Shown: in pieces, positions 1-8,378 of the stretch | How positions within the stretch are numbered: position 1 is the stretch's first letter | Layout of the letters: each line of letters opens with the position of its first letter | DNA from: an uncultured Mobiluncus sp. | Lineage (GTDB): Bacteria; Actinomycetota; Actinomycetes; Actinomycetales; Actinomycetaceae | Length of the DNA stretch: 33,895 bases | Assembly: GCF_902488535.1 (NCBI RefSeq) | Contig: NZ_CABTWO010000021.1 | Span: 1 to 33,895 of the forward strand | Reading direction: 5' to 3' | Made by a program: the position numbers and the translations under genes | The notes under the pieces: model-generated | What the model was told of the DNA's origin: nothing | Seen by the model: the letters and a program-made list of their open reading frames with translations, nothing else | The model's database searches: none

Positions 1-1434
1 ATTTTTGTTGACGAGATTGACGCGGTGGGTCGTCATCGTGGCACCGGCTTGGGCGGGGGTCACGATGAACGCGAACAGACTTTGAACCAGCTGCTGGTAG
101 AGATGGATGGATTTGACGAACGCACCAACGTCATCATGATTGCCGCTACCAATCGTGCCGATGTGCTCGATCCGGCCTTGTTGCGTCCCGGTCGTTTTGA
201 CCGTCAAGTGGCGGTCGAAGCCCCGGATTTAAAGGGACGCGAAGCGATTCTGGCGGTTCACTCCAAGAACAAGCCCTTGGCTCCCGACGCGGATATGAAA
301 TCTCTGGCCAAACGTTCCCCCGGATTCACCGGTGCGGATTTGGCCAATGTTTTGAACGAAGCGGCTTTGCTGGCGGCACGTCACAGTCGGGAAGTCATTA
401 CCGCTCACGATCTCGACGAAGCGGTGGATCGGGTTATTGCCGGACCTCAGAAGCATTCCCGGATTATGAACGACCACGACAAGCTGGTCACCGCCTACCA
501 CGAGGGTGGCCACGCCTTGTGCGCCGCGGCATCGAACTATTCCGACCCCGTAACGAAAGTGACGATTCTGCCCCGTGGACACGCCTTGGGCTACACCATG
601 GTCATGCCCACCGAGGACCGCTATTCCGAGACCCGTAATCAGCTGTTGGACCAGCTGGTTTACGCTATGGGTGGGCGAGTCGTAGAGGAAATCGTGTTCC
701 AGGACCCCTCTACCGGGGCGTCTAATGACATTGAAAATGCCACCGCTATCGCCCGCAAGATGGTGACCCGCTGGGGCTTGTCGGCCGGGCTGGGGGCGGT
801 TCGTTACGGCAGCTCCCACGATGAACCTTTTGTGGGCATGGATTACGGCAAAGCGCAAGAGTATTCCGATTCCACCGCTCATGCTATCGACGCGGAGGTG
901 CAAAATTTGATGGAAACCGCCACGCGGGAAGCTTGGTCCATCATTACCGAGAATCGTGACATTTTGGATACGCTGGCGCGTCGCTTGCTGGAGGAAGAAA
1001 CTCTGGACGAAAAAGCCTTGGATGTCATCTTTAAGGATGTTAAGAAAGCACCGCGCCGCACTGTGTGGCAGTCTTATGAAGGGCTAACCTCCCATGACCG
1101 CGGACCTATCGAGATTCCTGAAGCCGTGAGGATTCGTAACGCCAAAGCCAGCGCAGAGTCGGGAGAAGGTTTCGCTTTGGATGGTGCCGATCGCCCGTTG
1201 GCGGATTCCGGGCTCGGGGGAACCGTGCCGTTTGGTCAGGGGGAAGTGAAGACCGAGGAAAACCCGGCAGGCTCACAACCGGACCCCGCAGCTGCGACTG
1301 ATTTGAGCCTGCCGATTCCTCCGATTGGGAAGAAACAAGAGGTGCGCATTCTCGACGACACCGACCCGCTGCCTCCGAGCGAAAACCCAAGTGAGGAACC
1401 TGCGCCAGCACCTAGTGAGGAAGAAAACGAATGA
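1..1434 (+). CDS. ftsH: ATP-dependent zinc metalloprotease FtsH, 3' part (5' end outside window)
   Basis: This is a membrane-anchored AAA+ protease that unfolds and degrades misfolded or short-lived membrane and cytosolic proteins. The reading frame is open from base 1 and enters in Walker B (IFVDEID), so the membrane segments and Walker A lie upstream of the window. Visible next are the second region of homology with the arginine finger (RPGRFDR, bases 184-204), the zinc-binding peptidase motif at 499-513 and the downstream SNDIENAT segment with the third zinc ligand. The motif reads HEGGH where most family members have HEAGH; both histidines and the glutamate are kept. The last 100 or so residues are a Pro/Glu-rich, probably disordered tail ending in an acidic run. 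The stop overlaps the folE start (ATGA), which points to translational coupling with the folate genes, a common actinobacterial arrangement. Identity is very secure. Confidence 0.97.
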   Translation: MFVDEIDAVGRHRGTGLGGGHDEREQTLNQLLVEMDGFDERTNVIMIAATNRADVLDPALLRPGRFDRQVAVEAPDLKGREAILAVHSKNKPLAPDADMKSLAKRSPGFTGADLANVLNEAALLAARHSREVITAHDLDEAVDRVIAGPQKHSRIMNDHDKLVTAYHEGGHALCAAASNYSDPVTKVTILPRGHALGYTMVMPTEDRYSETRNQLLDQLVYAMGGRVVEEIVFQDPSTGASNDIENATAIARKMVTRWGLSAGLGAVRYGSSHDEPFVGMDYGKAQEYSDSTAHAIDAEVQNLMETATREAWSIITENRDILDTLARRLLEEETLDEKALDVIFKDVKKAPRRTVWQSYEGLTSHDRGPIEIPEAVRIRNAKASAESGEGFALDGADRPLADSGLGGTVPFGQGEVKTEENPAGSQPDPAAATDLSLPIPPIGKKQEVRILDDTDPLPPSENPSEEPAPAPSEEENE

Positions 1435-2006
1435 ACGCGACCTATGACTCCGAAGGGGTGACCCGGGCTATCCGGGATCTGTTGGTGGCGGTGGGGGAAG
1501 ACCCCGACCGTGAGGGCTTGCGCGAAACCCCGGACCGGATGGCCCGCTCTTTTGCGGAGCTGCTGCAAGGCTACCGAGAGGACCCGAAAAAGCATCTGGA
1601 GCGAATGTTTCCGGTGGAGCACAACGACCTTGTTTTGGTCAAAGACATCCCGTTCAACTCTATGTGTGAACACCACCTGCTGCCGTTCGTGGGCCTGGCG
1701 CACGTGGGCTATATCCCGCAGGGGAAACGGATTACGGGACTGTCCAAGCTGGCGCGGCTGGTGGACGGGTACGCCCACCGTTTGCAGGTGCAAGAACGCC
1801 TGACTCAGCAAATCGCTGACGCGGTGTGGCAGGTGCTCCAGCCGCAGGGGGTCATCGTGGTGCTGCAGGCCGAACATATGTGCATGACGGTGCGCGGGGT
1901 AAAGAAGCCGGGGGCTCGCACCACGACTTCCGCGGTGCGCGGGGTGATGGAACACTCCAGCACGACTCGTTCTGAAGCGATGAGTCTGATTTTGTCTGCG
2001 GACTAG
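1431..2006 (+). CDS. folE: GTP cyclohydrolase I
   Basis: FolE converts GTP to 7,8-dihydroneopterin triphosphate and formate, the first step of folate synthesis, in the cytoplasm as a homodecamer. The 191-residue length is normal for the family. The N-terminal helix region has the signature DPDREGLRETPDRMAR (about residues 24-39). The zinc ligands are visible as Cys79 and His82 in SMCEHHLLPF and Cys151 in MCMTVRGV, so this is the zinc-dependent FolE type and not FolE2. The ATG start overlaps the ftsH stop by four bases, and folP follows after a short gap. The order ftsH-folE-folP-folB/K suggests one operon for the pterin branch. Confidence 0.97.
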   Translation: MNATYDSEGVTRAIRDLLVAVGEDPDREGLRETPDRMARSFAELLQGYREDPKKHLERMFPVEHNDLVLVKDIPFNSMCEHHLLPFVGLAHVGYIPQGKRITGLSKLARLVDGYAHRLQVQERLTQQIADAVWQVLQPQGVIVVLQAEHMCMTVRGVKKPGARTTTSAVRGVMEHSSTTRSEAMSLILSAD

Positions 2007-2069
2007 GACGTCGTGGACTCGGTTCGGGTGGTACCCGGGCCGGTTCAGAAAAAAGGGAGAGAGAGGCAT

Positions 2070-2963
2070 ATGATGGCTGTTTCAGTCGGGACCCAGCCCG
2101 CCCCATCGGCACCAGCGTTGCCGGACTATCTGCACCCCCAGCGCACCCTGGTGATGGGGGTTTTGAACGTAACCCCGAATTCTTTTTCGGACGGCGGAAA
2201 ATGGTTGGATTCGAGCCAGGCGGTGGCCCACGGCCTGGAAATGATTGAGCAGGGGGCTGACCTGGTTGACGTGGGGGGCGAATCGACCGCGCCGGGTCGC
2301 AAACCTGTGGAGGTTGAGGAAGAAATCGCCCGCGTCCTGCCGGTGATTTCGGAGCTAGTTGCGGCCGGCGTGACTGTCTCGGTGGATACCCTGCACGCGA
2401 AAACTGCCCAGGCGGCCGCGGAAGCGGGAGCCAGCATCATCAACGATGTCTCGGGCGGAATCGTAGACGACTCCATGTTTGCCACGGTGGCTGAGCTACA
2501 GCTGCGCTACCCGCAGCTGAGCTATATTTGCCAGCACTGGCGGGGCAGTCCAGAGAAGGCCAACGAGTTGGCGGTCTATGACGATGTGGCTGGGGAAACC
2601 TGGCATGAGGTCGAGGCGCGCCTGGAACTCATGCGCCGCAGCGGTATTGATATGCACCGGGTCATCATCGATCCCGGCCTGGGGTTTTCCAAGGTCGGTG
2701 AGCAGGACTGGGAGGTGCTGGCGAACCTAGACGTGTTTTTGCACCGTGGCTACCCGGTGCTTATCGGTCCGTCACGAAAACGATATTTAGCGGATTTGGA
2801 GACGGCGGCCAGTGACCGCCATCCTCGCGACGATGCCACCGCGGCAGTTTCCATGTACTGCGCGCTGCACCAGGTTTGGGCGGTGCGCGTACACAACGTG
2901 GCTCCGGCAGCGGTGGCTGTCCGGGCGGCGGCTCTCCTCGACGCCCACCATCATCCCTGTTGA
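2070..2963 (+). CDS. folP: Dihydropteroate synthase
   Basis: FolP joins 6-hydroxymethyl-dihydropterin pyrophosphate to p-aminobenzoate to give dihydropteroate; it is the sulfonamide target. Seen motifs are NVTPNSFSDGG (residues 33-43), DVGGEST with PGRKPV (67-80), INDVSGG (124-130), DPGLGFSK (201-208) and GPSRKRYL (233-240), all expected around the substrate sites of this TIM-barrel enzyme. The frame is open from a GTG at 2013, but I place the start at the ATG at 2070 because a purine-rich ribosome binding site (GGGAGAGAGAGG) lies just before it; a second ATG follows at 2073. It sits between folE and the folB-folK fusion, so the substrate-making and substrate-using steps are encoded together. 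The length of 297 residues is within the family range. Confidence 0.95.
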   Translation: MMAVSVGTQPAPSAPALPDYLHPQRTLVMGVLNVTPNSFSDGGKWLDSSQAVAHGLEMIEQGADLVDVGGESTAPGRKPVEVEEEIARVLPVISELVAAGVTVSVDTLHAKTAQAAAEAGASIINDVSGGIVDDSMFATVAELQLRYPQLSYICQHWRGSPEKANELAVYDDVAGETWHEVEARLELMRRSGIDMHRVIIDPGLGFSKVGEQDWEVLANLDVFLHRGYPVLIGPSRKRYLADLETAASDRHPRDDATAAVSMYCALHQVWAVRVHNVAPAAVAVRAAALLDAHHHPC

Positions 2964-2978
2964 GAGGCAGTTTTACAG

Positions 2979-4280
2979 ATGACTTTACACCATGCTCCCG
3001 GACCGGATTCTCCACGAGGTGTCCTTGGGCGTTCTGTTGACGTGGTTGACCGTTTGGACGGGCTGGATTCCATCACGCTGCGCGGGATTTTCGCGCGGGG
3101 CATTCACGGAGTTTTGGAATCGGAGCATCACGCCCCCCAGGATTTTTCGGTCGACCTAACTCTGTGGTTCGATTCTCGTCGGGCAGCCAGCTCGGATGAC
3201 GTCGCCCACACCGTCGATTACTCGGTCGTGGCTGAAAAGATTGTCGCGGTCATTGAAGGGAAAAGCGCCTCCCTGATTGAGCGTCTGGCTACACACATCG
3301 CCCTGTCTGTGCTGGAGGATTCGCGCATTGCGGCGGTCCAAGTCACCTTGCATAAGCCTCATGCCTGCATGGATGTGCAATTCGAAGACGTGGCGATACG
3401 CATCTTGCGCACGCAGGCGGATTTTGCAGCGCACCTAGCTGATTATCCCGCCAACCTGACCTTACGCCCCGAGCAGGCTCGCCCCGCAGTTTTGGCTTTA
3501 GGCGCTAACTTGGGCAATCCGCTGGGAACGCTGCGAGAGGTGGTGGCCGCCCTGCAGTCGGCCCCGGAGTTCGAACGGGTGGAGGTTTCGCCCCTAGCTC
3601 GGACTCGTCCGGTGCTGCAGCCCGGCGCCGCCCCGCAACCGGATTATTACAACGCGGTGGTGCAAGTGTGGTCACGTTTGTCTGCGGTCGAGTTGTTAAA
3701 TTTGGCGCATCATCTCGAGGATACCCACGGGCGGGAGCGGCCCTATCGCTGGGCAGCACGGTCTTTGGATGTTGACGTGATTGACGTTGAAGGGGTAACT
3801 TCTGACGATTCGCGCCTGACCTTGCCCCACCCGCGGGCCTCCGCACGAGCGTTTGTCTTGGTGCCTTGGTCCCAGCTTGACCCGCACGCGACTCTGGAAG
3901 GTCGCTCCGTCTCTCAACTCGCGGCTTGGGCACAGGACGCCAACGGAATCGTGAACCTGTGGACGGATTGGCTGGTGACCGACCCGGAAACGAAGCGGGA
4001 ACAGAGCGCGCCGGACCTCCCTTCTGCCCCCGATTTCCCGGACGCACCCGAAGGCTCCCCGCTGGGCGAGCCGGAGGGCAGGGATCGGGACGGTTTCGGT
4101 CTGCCATCTTGGCAAGCTGCCCTGCCCGGCGCGGACACCCGGCCTCGCGTGGTCGACAACGACACCGAAATCGACATTATTCGTCAAGATTCCACCCCTC
4201 CGACCGCGAACTCACTTTCCTTCGTGCGGCCCGCAGTCCCAGCCCCACAGTGGAAGCGTGTCAGGAAGCGGCGGCACTGA
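2979..4280 (+). CDS. folBK: Bifunctional dihydroneopterin aldolase / HPPK (FolB-FolK fusion)
   Basis: Two consecutive steps are fused in one 433-residue protein: dihydroneopterin aldolase (FolB) and 6-hydroxymethyl-dihydropterin pyrophosphokinase (FolK). Residues about 29-145 form the FolB domain, with GVLESEHHAPQDF near the active-site glutamate and the conserved LHKPHA segment holding Lys126. Residues about 170-300 form FolK, with ALGANLGNP, YYNAVVQV, GRERPYRWAARSLDVDVI and LPHPRASARAF. The FolK loop RWAARSLDVD differs slightly from the usual RWGPRTLDLD but keeps the aspartates. From about residue 330 on there is a Pro/Asp/Glu-rich tail without recognisable domain. There is also a 28-residue N-terminal extension before FolB, so a later start cannot be excluded. 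The stop overlaps the next start (TGATG). FolB-FolK fusions are known in several actinobacteria. Confidence 0.93.
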   Translation: MTLHHAPGPDSPRGVLGRSVDVVDRLDGLDSITLRGIFARGIHGVLESEHHAPQDFSVDLTLWFDSRRAASSDDVAHTVDYSVVAEKIVAVIEGKSASLIERLATHIALSVLEDSRIAAVQVTLHKPHACMDVQFEDVAIRILRTQADFAAHLADYPANLTLRPEQARPAVLALGANLGNPLGTLREVVAALQSAPEFERVEVSPLARTRPVLQPGAAPQPDYYNAVVQVWSRLSAVELLNLAHHLEDTHGRERPYRWAARSLDVDVIDVEGVTSDDSRLTLPHPRASARAFVLVPWSQLDPHATLEGRSVSQLAAWAQDANGIVNLWTDWLVTDPETKREQSAPDLPSAPDFPDAPEGSPLGEPEGRDRDGFGLPSWQAALPGADTRPRVVDNDTEIDIIRQDSTPPTANSLSFVRPAVPAPQWKRVRKRRH

Positions 4281-4762
4281 TGAGCCACACGAAACCCGTC
4301 GTACTGGTGCTCCTGACCGTGGTGGTAGGAGCCCTCAGCGCCGCGTTGCTGAACTTTCTGTACAACCAAGGCGCCTCGCTGCCGCGTGACGGTGTGGAGT
4401 TTGGCTTGGTCGCCCTGATTATTTCCCTCTTGAGTGCGTGGTTGGCGGCGCACGTTCATAGGCTCAAGAAGCGTCAGGAGACTTGGATGAGTGCGGTGGG
4501 GGCCGCTCGGGTGGCGGCGCTGTCTCTCGCCCTGTCGCACACCGGGGCTATATTCCTGGGATATTTCGGGGCGCAGTCCATCTTTATACTGGTGAACTTG
4601 GGAAACGATGCTCTGGCAGAGACGCTGTGGAGAAAGATTGTGGCGGTTATCGGCGCGGTATTGATGGTGGTAACCGGGCTGGTTATCGAAAAAATCTGCA
4701 CTATCGACCCGGAGGATCCGAAATCTCAGTCCTCGTCTGGAGCAACCCCGGAAGCTGCTTAG
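4280..4762 (+). CDS. DUF3180 family membrane protein
   Basis: This 160-residue protein of unknown function has about four predicted membrane segments (residues about 6-26, 38-58, 75-98 and 115-140), a short basic loop HRLKKRQ after the second, and a hydrophilic acidic C-terminus. The sequence and the position right behind folK match the actinobacterial DUF3180 family, which is regularly found at the end of this folate cluster. I chose the ATG at 4280 that overlaps the folB-folK stop by one base; the longer open frame from 3926 only runs antiphase through folBK. AGGAAG lies about 12 bases upstream, a rather long spacing, so reinitiation is likely. No role in folate synthesis is established. 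Confidence 0.85.
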   Translation: MSHTKPVVLVLLTVVVGALSAALLNFLYNQGASLPRDGVEFGLVALIISLLSAWLAAHVHRLKKRQETWMSAVGAARVAALSLALSHTGAIFLGYFGAQSIFILVNLGNDALAETLWRKIVAVIGAVLMVVTGLVIEKICTIDPEDPKSQSSSGATPEAA

Positions 4763-4799
4763 ACAGGCGGGCAACCGCCTCTCGAACCGGCGCTAACAA

Positions 4800-5309
4800 T
4801 CAGTTCGTCTGTGCGTCGTCAACCAGGTAACCCGCGGCAAACAGCAGGGAGATAGGGATGGCCTGGCGGGTATGAGCCAGTTTCACCCCGGACAGACGGC
4901 GGCGCTCACCCCGGCGAAACAGCCAGAACTCCAGCCAAATACTGCAACCCAGCAATACCGTTCCGAAAGCTCCCAGCAGCATCAACACGCGCCAATCCAG
5001 ATTCTTGGGATCGAATTTCACGTTGTCGCTGGTCATTTCCCAAGCCTCTTGGTCGGGGCTTTCCGAGGCGATGTCATCGCGTACCGCGGTGACGGTATCC
5101 CGTGCCACCAAAGCGGTCAAAGCTGTCAAAGCGGGAATGATGCCCAAGCGCACCAAAGCTCGCGGTTTCTTTTCCGTGAATAGATCCGGAGAGGCGTACC
5201 AGGCAAAAGTCAGCAGGGAACCGATGCCGGTGATTGCGAGTTGGTGGGGGGTCACGATCTGGCCACGTGAACCCCTGCCGGAGGACTGGTGCCTTGTCGA
5301 CGCGCTCAT
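4800..5309 (-). CDS. Hypothetical small membrane protein
   Basis: I do not recognise this 169-residue protein. After a basic, polar N-terminus of about 28 residues come a hydrophobic segment beginning ITGIGSLLTFAWY, a second one around LGIIPALTALTALVA, an acidic soluble loop (DDIASESPDQEAWEMTSDN), a third hydrophobic stretch (VLMLLGAFGTVLLGCSIWLEFWLF), an arginine-rich turn and a last hydrophobic region. It therefore looks like a three- or four-pass inner membrane protein. The start is the ATG at 5309, with AAGGAG seven bases upstream; the open frame extends to 5342 but without a better site. It converges on the folate operon, ending 37 bases from the DUF3180 stop, and is divergent from the next gene. 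Confidence 0.75.
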   Translation of the reverse strand: MSASTRHQSSGRGSRGQIVTPHQLAITGIGSLLTFAWYASPDLFTEKKPRALVRLGIIPALTALTALVARDTVTAVRDDIASESPDQEAWEMTSDNVKFDPKNLDWRVLMLLGAFGTVLLGCSIWLEFWLFRRGERRRLSGVKLAHTRQAIPISLLFAAGYLVDDAQTN

Positions 5310-5393
5310 GAAAACTCCTTCGTTTTGACAAAATTCTAGCAACTAACGGCGTGGACTTCCGGGTTTTGCGTTTCTAAGCCGTAACTTAGGAGC

Positions 5394-6206
5394 ATGGTGG
5401 ACACTGACACAGACAGGCAACGCGCGGATAGACAGCCGCGCTCTACGGTGTCCCGAAACGGCGGGAAAACCGGAGCTGCCACAGCAAGTAAAACACAGTC
5501 GGGAACCGCCGGAAAAACAGGGAAAAACCGCGGAAAGCCGCGTCCGCCAAAGTACACGGAAGCCCAAATTCGGCGCAATCGTCTGATTGCCCTAGCGATT
5601 GTAATTCTGGCCATCGTGGGAATGGTGCTGATGATTCGCGAGGTCGCGACCGCTTTTACCCGGTGGCAAGCCGCCCAAGCGGCCGAAGCCAAGGCCTATC
5701 AGATTCGAATGGAAGAACGCACTTTCCCCGCTCCGCAGCCCTGCCCGGACAAATCCTTGGAAATCACGCTGACCCACCCCAGTGCGGTAATCAATGTCGG
5801 GGCCGGGGACCAAGCCGAGATGACCCTGCACAACGCAGGCAAAACTGCTTGTACCGTGATAATTGACCCCGCGAAGGTGGGGATGCAGATTATTTCGGGC
5901 AACCAAATCATTTACAACTCGACTAGCTGCCAACCCGCGGATGCCCCGACCCGGCAACTGTTGCTGGACCGAGGCATGACTTGGAAACAGAACCTGAGCT
6001 GGGACGGTCTGGTGCATAACGCAGATTGTTCACCCGCCAGCCAGGCTGCCGTGGCGGGGACCTATCGCCTCAACGCGGTGTGGAACGGAGCCGTTAGCGG
6101 ACCAGAAACAGTATTTGCCCTGCAGGATCCGCCCCCTGCCCCCAGCACTGTTCCGGAAAGCTCGCCGGAAACCAGTCACGAAAACCCCACGAAAACAGTA
6201 GGATAA
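5394..6206 (+). CDS. Hypothetical single-pass membrane protein with extracytoplasmic domain
   Basis: This is an unrecognised protein of about 270 residues. The first 60 or so residues are very basic and rich in Gly, Thr, Lys and Arg, then one membrane segment (about 63-81, LIALAIVILAIVGMVLMI) is followed by an exported domain of about 150 residues with four cysteines (in PCPDK, KTACT, TSCQ and NADCS) that could form two disulfides. This domain resembles the beta-sandwich DUF4232-like exported domains of actinobacteria, but that is an impression only. The C-terminus is Pro/Ser-rich. The ATG at 5394 has AGGAG only one base upstream; the GTG at 5397 is a slightly better spaced alternative, so the exact start is uncertain. 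It lies four bases before disA, so the two are probably co-transcribed. Confidence 0.75.
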   Translation: MVDTDTDRQRADRQPRSTVSRNGGKTGAATASKTQSGTAGKTGKNRGKPRPPKYTEAQIRRNRLIALAIVILAIVGMVLMIREVATAFTRWQAAQAAEAKAYQIRMEERTFPAPQPCPDKSLEITLTHPSAVINVGAGDQAEMTLHNAGKTACTVIIDPAKVGMQIISGNQIIYNSTSCQPADAPTRQLLLDRGMTWKQNLSWDGLVHNADCSPASQAAVAGTYRLNAVWNGAVSGPETVFALQDPPPAPSTVPESSPETSHENPTKTVG

Positions 6207-6210
6207 AACC

Positions 6211-7284
6211 ATGAACGACGCGCAGAGATTCCGGGAAGTGATTACCATGCTGGCTCCGGGCACCGAGCTGCGCGATGGACTCGACCGAGTCATCCGGGCT
6301 CATGCCGGCGCCTTGGTGGTGTTGGGCTATGAGGACCACATCAGAAGGATTTGTTCCGACGGTTTTGAGTTCGACATTGATTTCTCGGCCACGCGGCTGC
6401 GCGAACTGTGCAAAATGGATGGTGCGGTCATTATCGACCCGAACAAATGGCGGATTCGCCGCGCTAACGTCCAGCTGCTTCCTGACCCCTCCATTCCTAC
6501 CACCGAATCTGGGATGCGCCACCGCACTGCTCACCGTGTCGCGGTGCAAAGCGGCAACCCGGTCATTGCCGTATCGCATTCCCTGCGGGCCATTTCGCTG
6601 TATCTGGGCAATAAACGCTATGTGCTGGAAGACCCGGAAACCCTGCTGACCCGTGCGTCTCTGGCGATTGACACCTTGGAAAAATATCGGATTCGTTTGA
6701 ACGAAGTCTCAGACTCGCTGACCACTATGGAAATCGACGACATGGTTACCGCCCGTGACGTGGCGCTGGTGGTACAGCGTCAAGAAATGGTGCGTCGGGT
6801 CGGACACGAAGTGTCGGATATGCTCATTCAGCTGGGCGAACACGGGCGGCTATTGAAAATGCAGCAAGCCGAGCTGATGCGCGGCTTTGCGGTGAACCGT
6901 TCCCTGCTGATTCGTGACTACATTCCCGATGAATACTCAGAGGAAAAGGTGGTGAATCGCCTGGGCGAACTGGATGATGCGGAACTGTTGGATTTGAGCC
7001 TGGTGGCCCGCATCATCGGGGTGAGCGGAATGGGGTCGGAAATCCTCGAGATTCCTTTGAGTGCCCGCGGTTTGCGTATGTTGGCGCGGATTCCGCGGCT
7101 TCCCGCCCATATTGTAGAGGCGATTACGCGCCGGTGGGGGACTTTGTCCGAGCTGCTGGAGGTTTCCACCGAAGAACTGATGGAAATCGAAGGGGTTGGG
7201 CCGGGGCGCGCCCAGATTATTCACGACAGTTTGGAACAGGTCGTGGAAAACTCGGCTCTGGAACGGATTGCCTCGCACTCGTAA
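6211..7284 (+). CDS. disA: DNA integrity scanning diadenylate cyclase DisA
   Basis: DisA condenses two ATP molecules to the second messenger c-di-AMP and responds to branched DNA through its C-terminal domain. The N-terminal DAC domain (about residues 10-145) has the catalytic DGA motif at 70-72 (KMDGAVIID) and the RHR motif at 103-105 in GMRHRTAHR, so it should be active. A helical linker follows, and the last 75 residues contain a helix-hairpin-helix DNA-binding segment (LSELLEVSTEELMEIEGVGPGRAQII). The length of 357 is typical. It is preceded by the membrane protein at 5394, not by radA as in many genomes. c-di-AMP commonly controls potassium and osmolyte transport, relevant because kdp genes are in this same window. 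Confidence 0.96.
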   Translation: MNDAQRFREVITMLAPGTELRDGLDRVIRAHAGALVVLGYEDHIRRICSDGFEFDIDFSATRLRELCKMDGAVIIDPNKWRIRRANVQLLPDPSIPTTESGMRHRTAHRVAVQSGNPVIAVSHSLRAISLYLGNKRYVLEDPETLLTRASLAIDTLEKYRIRLNEVSDSLTTMEIDDMVTARDVALVVQRQEMVRRVGHEVSDMLIQLGEHGRLLKMQQAELMRGFAVNRSLLIRDYIPDEYSEEKVVNRLGELDDAELLDLSLVARIIGVSGMGSEILEIPLSARGLRMLARIPRLPAHIVEAITRRWGTLSELLEVSTEELMEIEGVGPGRAQIIHDSLEQVVENSALERIASHS

Positions 7285-7285
7285 T

Positions 7286-7299
7286 CCCGCTGTAGCGGG
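7286..7299. terminator. Short hairpin between convergent genes
   Basis: A perfect 5-bp GC stem (CCCGC, loop TGTA, GCGGG) sits in the 25-base gap between the disA stop and the stop of the convergent DUF808 gene. There is no T-run on either side, so a terminator role is only possible. Confidence 0.35.
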
Positions 7300-7309
7300 C
7301 GGGGCTTCA

Positions 7310-8278
7310 CTAGAGTTCTCCCGGAGGATTTTTCCGCCGGATTCGCTTTACGATGGCGCTAATACCCCAAACCGTTAACGTCACCATGGCACCGAGAACA
7401 AACCCTAGCAACATAGCTAATACGGTTTCCGTGAGCCAAGCACCTGCCGCGCTGGCTACCGGTACAGAACTCGCCACCGCGTGGCCACAAGCCTGCATGA
7501 ATCCAAAAATGAGAGGCATCCCCACTTCAGCTAGTCCACTAAAGAACAGATGTCCTCCCACCCACAACATCGCCGCGACCCCAACTGTGGAAAGAGTCTT
7601 GAGGATAGCGGGCATCAGTCGAATCAGCAACCGTCCGATAGCCTGAGAGACCTTGTGGTGGGTGCGGCTCAATGCCAAGCCCACGTCATCCATCTTTACC
7701 AGTAGTGCTACCACCCCATAAACCAGCGCCGTAATCAGGATAGCCACCACGATTAGGGCCCCGATTTGCATCGCCAGGCTCTGCGTGCGGACCTCGTTTA
7801 GGGCCACCACCATAATTTCGGTGGACAAGATGAGGTCCGTGCGGGTGGCTCCCCGCACGATGCGTTTTTCTTCTTCTGCGGCGTTTGCTGAGGTTGGCGT
7901 GTCGTGAGCAGCGCCAGTCTGGTGGTGAAAAATCTGCCCCAAAATTTTTTCGGCACCTTCAAAGCACAAGTATGCCCCTCCCACCATCAAGATGGGGGTC
8001 AGAGCGGCGGGCAGAAAATAATTCAACAGCAACGAAACCACCAGGATTACGGCTTTATTGATGATTGAACCGCGGGCAATCTTGGCGATGATCGGAAGTT
8101 CTCGCTTCGGGGCGATTTTCGCTACGTACTGGGGAGTGACGGCAGTATCGTCAATCACGACCCCGATGGCCTTACCGCTGGCCCGGGCCGCCACTCCCGT
8201 CACATCGTCAAGTGAAGTGGCCGCGGCTTTCGACAAAGCCGCCACGTCGTCTAATAGTGCCAACAACCCTGCAGACAA
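7310..8278 (-). CDS. DUF808 family (YedI-like) membrane protein
   Basis: The N-terminus, SAGLLALLDDVAALSKAAATSLDDV, is the hallmark of the DUF808/YedI family, and the following VVIDDTAVTPQYV and RELPIIAKIARGSIINK segments agree. Function is unknown. About six hydrophobic segments are visible, from about residue 75 to the C-terminus, which ends in a short basic stretch. I place the start at the TTG at 8278: the open frame begins at another TTG (8293), but the bases just after that contain GGGGAGG, which is a ribosome binding site six bases before the TTG at 8278, and family members start at this point (usually Met-Ala-Gly-Gly-Leu-Leu). The length of 322 residues is usual. It runs convergent to disA. 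Confidence 0.88.
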   Translation of the reverse strand: MSAGLLALLDDVAALSKAAATSLDDVTGVAARASGKAIGVVIDDTAVTPQYVAKIAPKRELPIIAKIARGSIINKAVILVVSLLLNYFLPAALTPILMVGGAYLCFEGAEKILGQIFHHQTGAAHDTPTSANAAEEEKRIVRGATRTDLILSTEIMVVALNEVRTQSLAMQIGALIVVAILITALVYGVVALLVKMDDVGLALSRTHHKVSQAIGRLLIRLMPAILKTLSTVGVAAMLWVGGHLFFSGLAEVGMPLIFGFMQACGHAVASSVPVASAAGAWLTETVLAMLLGFVLGAMVTLTVWGISAIVKRIRRKNPPGEL

Positions 8279-8378
8279 AAATAACCTCCCCAAATCGGTT
8301 TACAGTCTAAACGCAACTGCCCGAAAAAAACGCGACCAGTCCGAGCATTAACCTGTCGAGTTATCCCGTTTAATCCGC

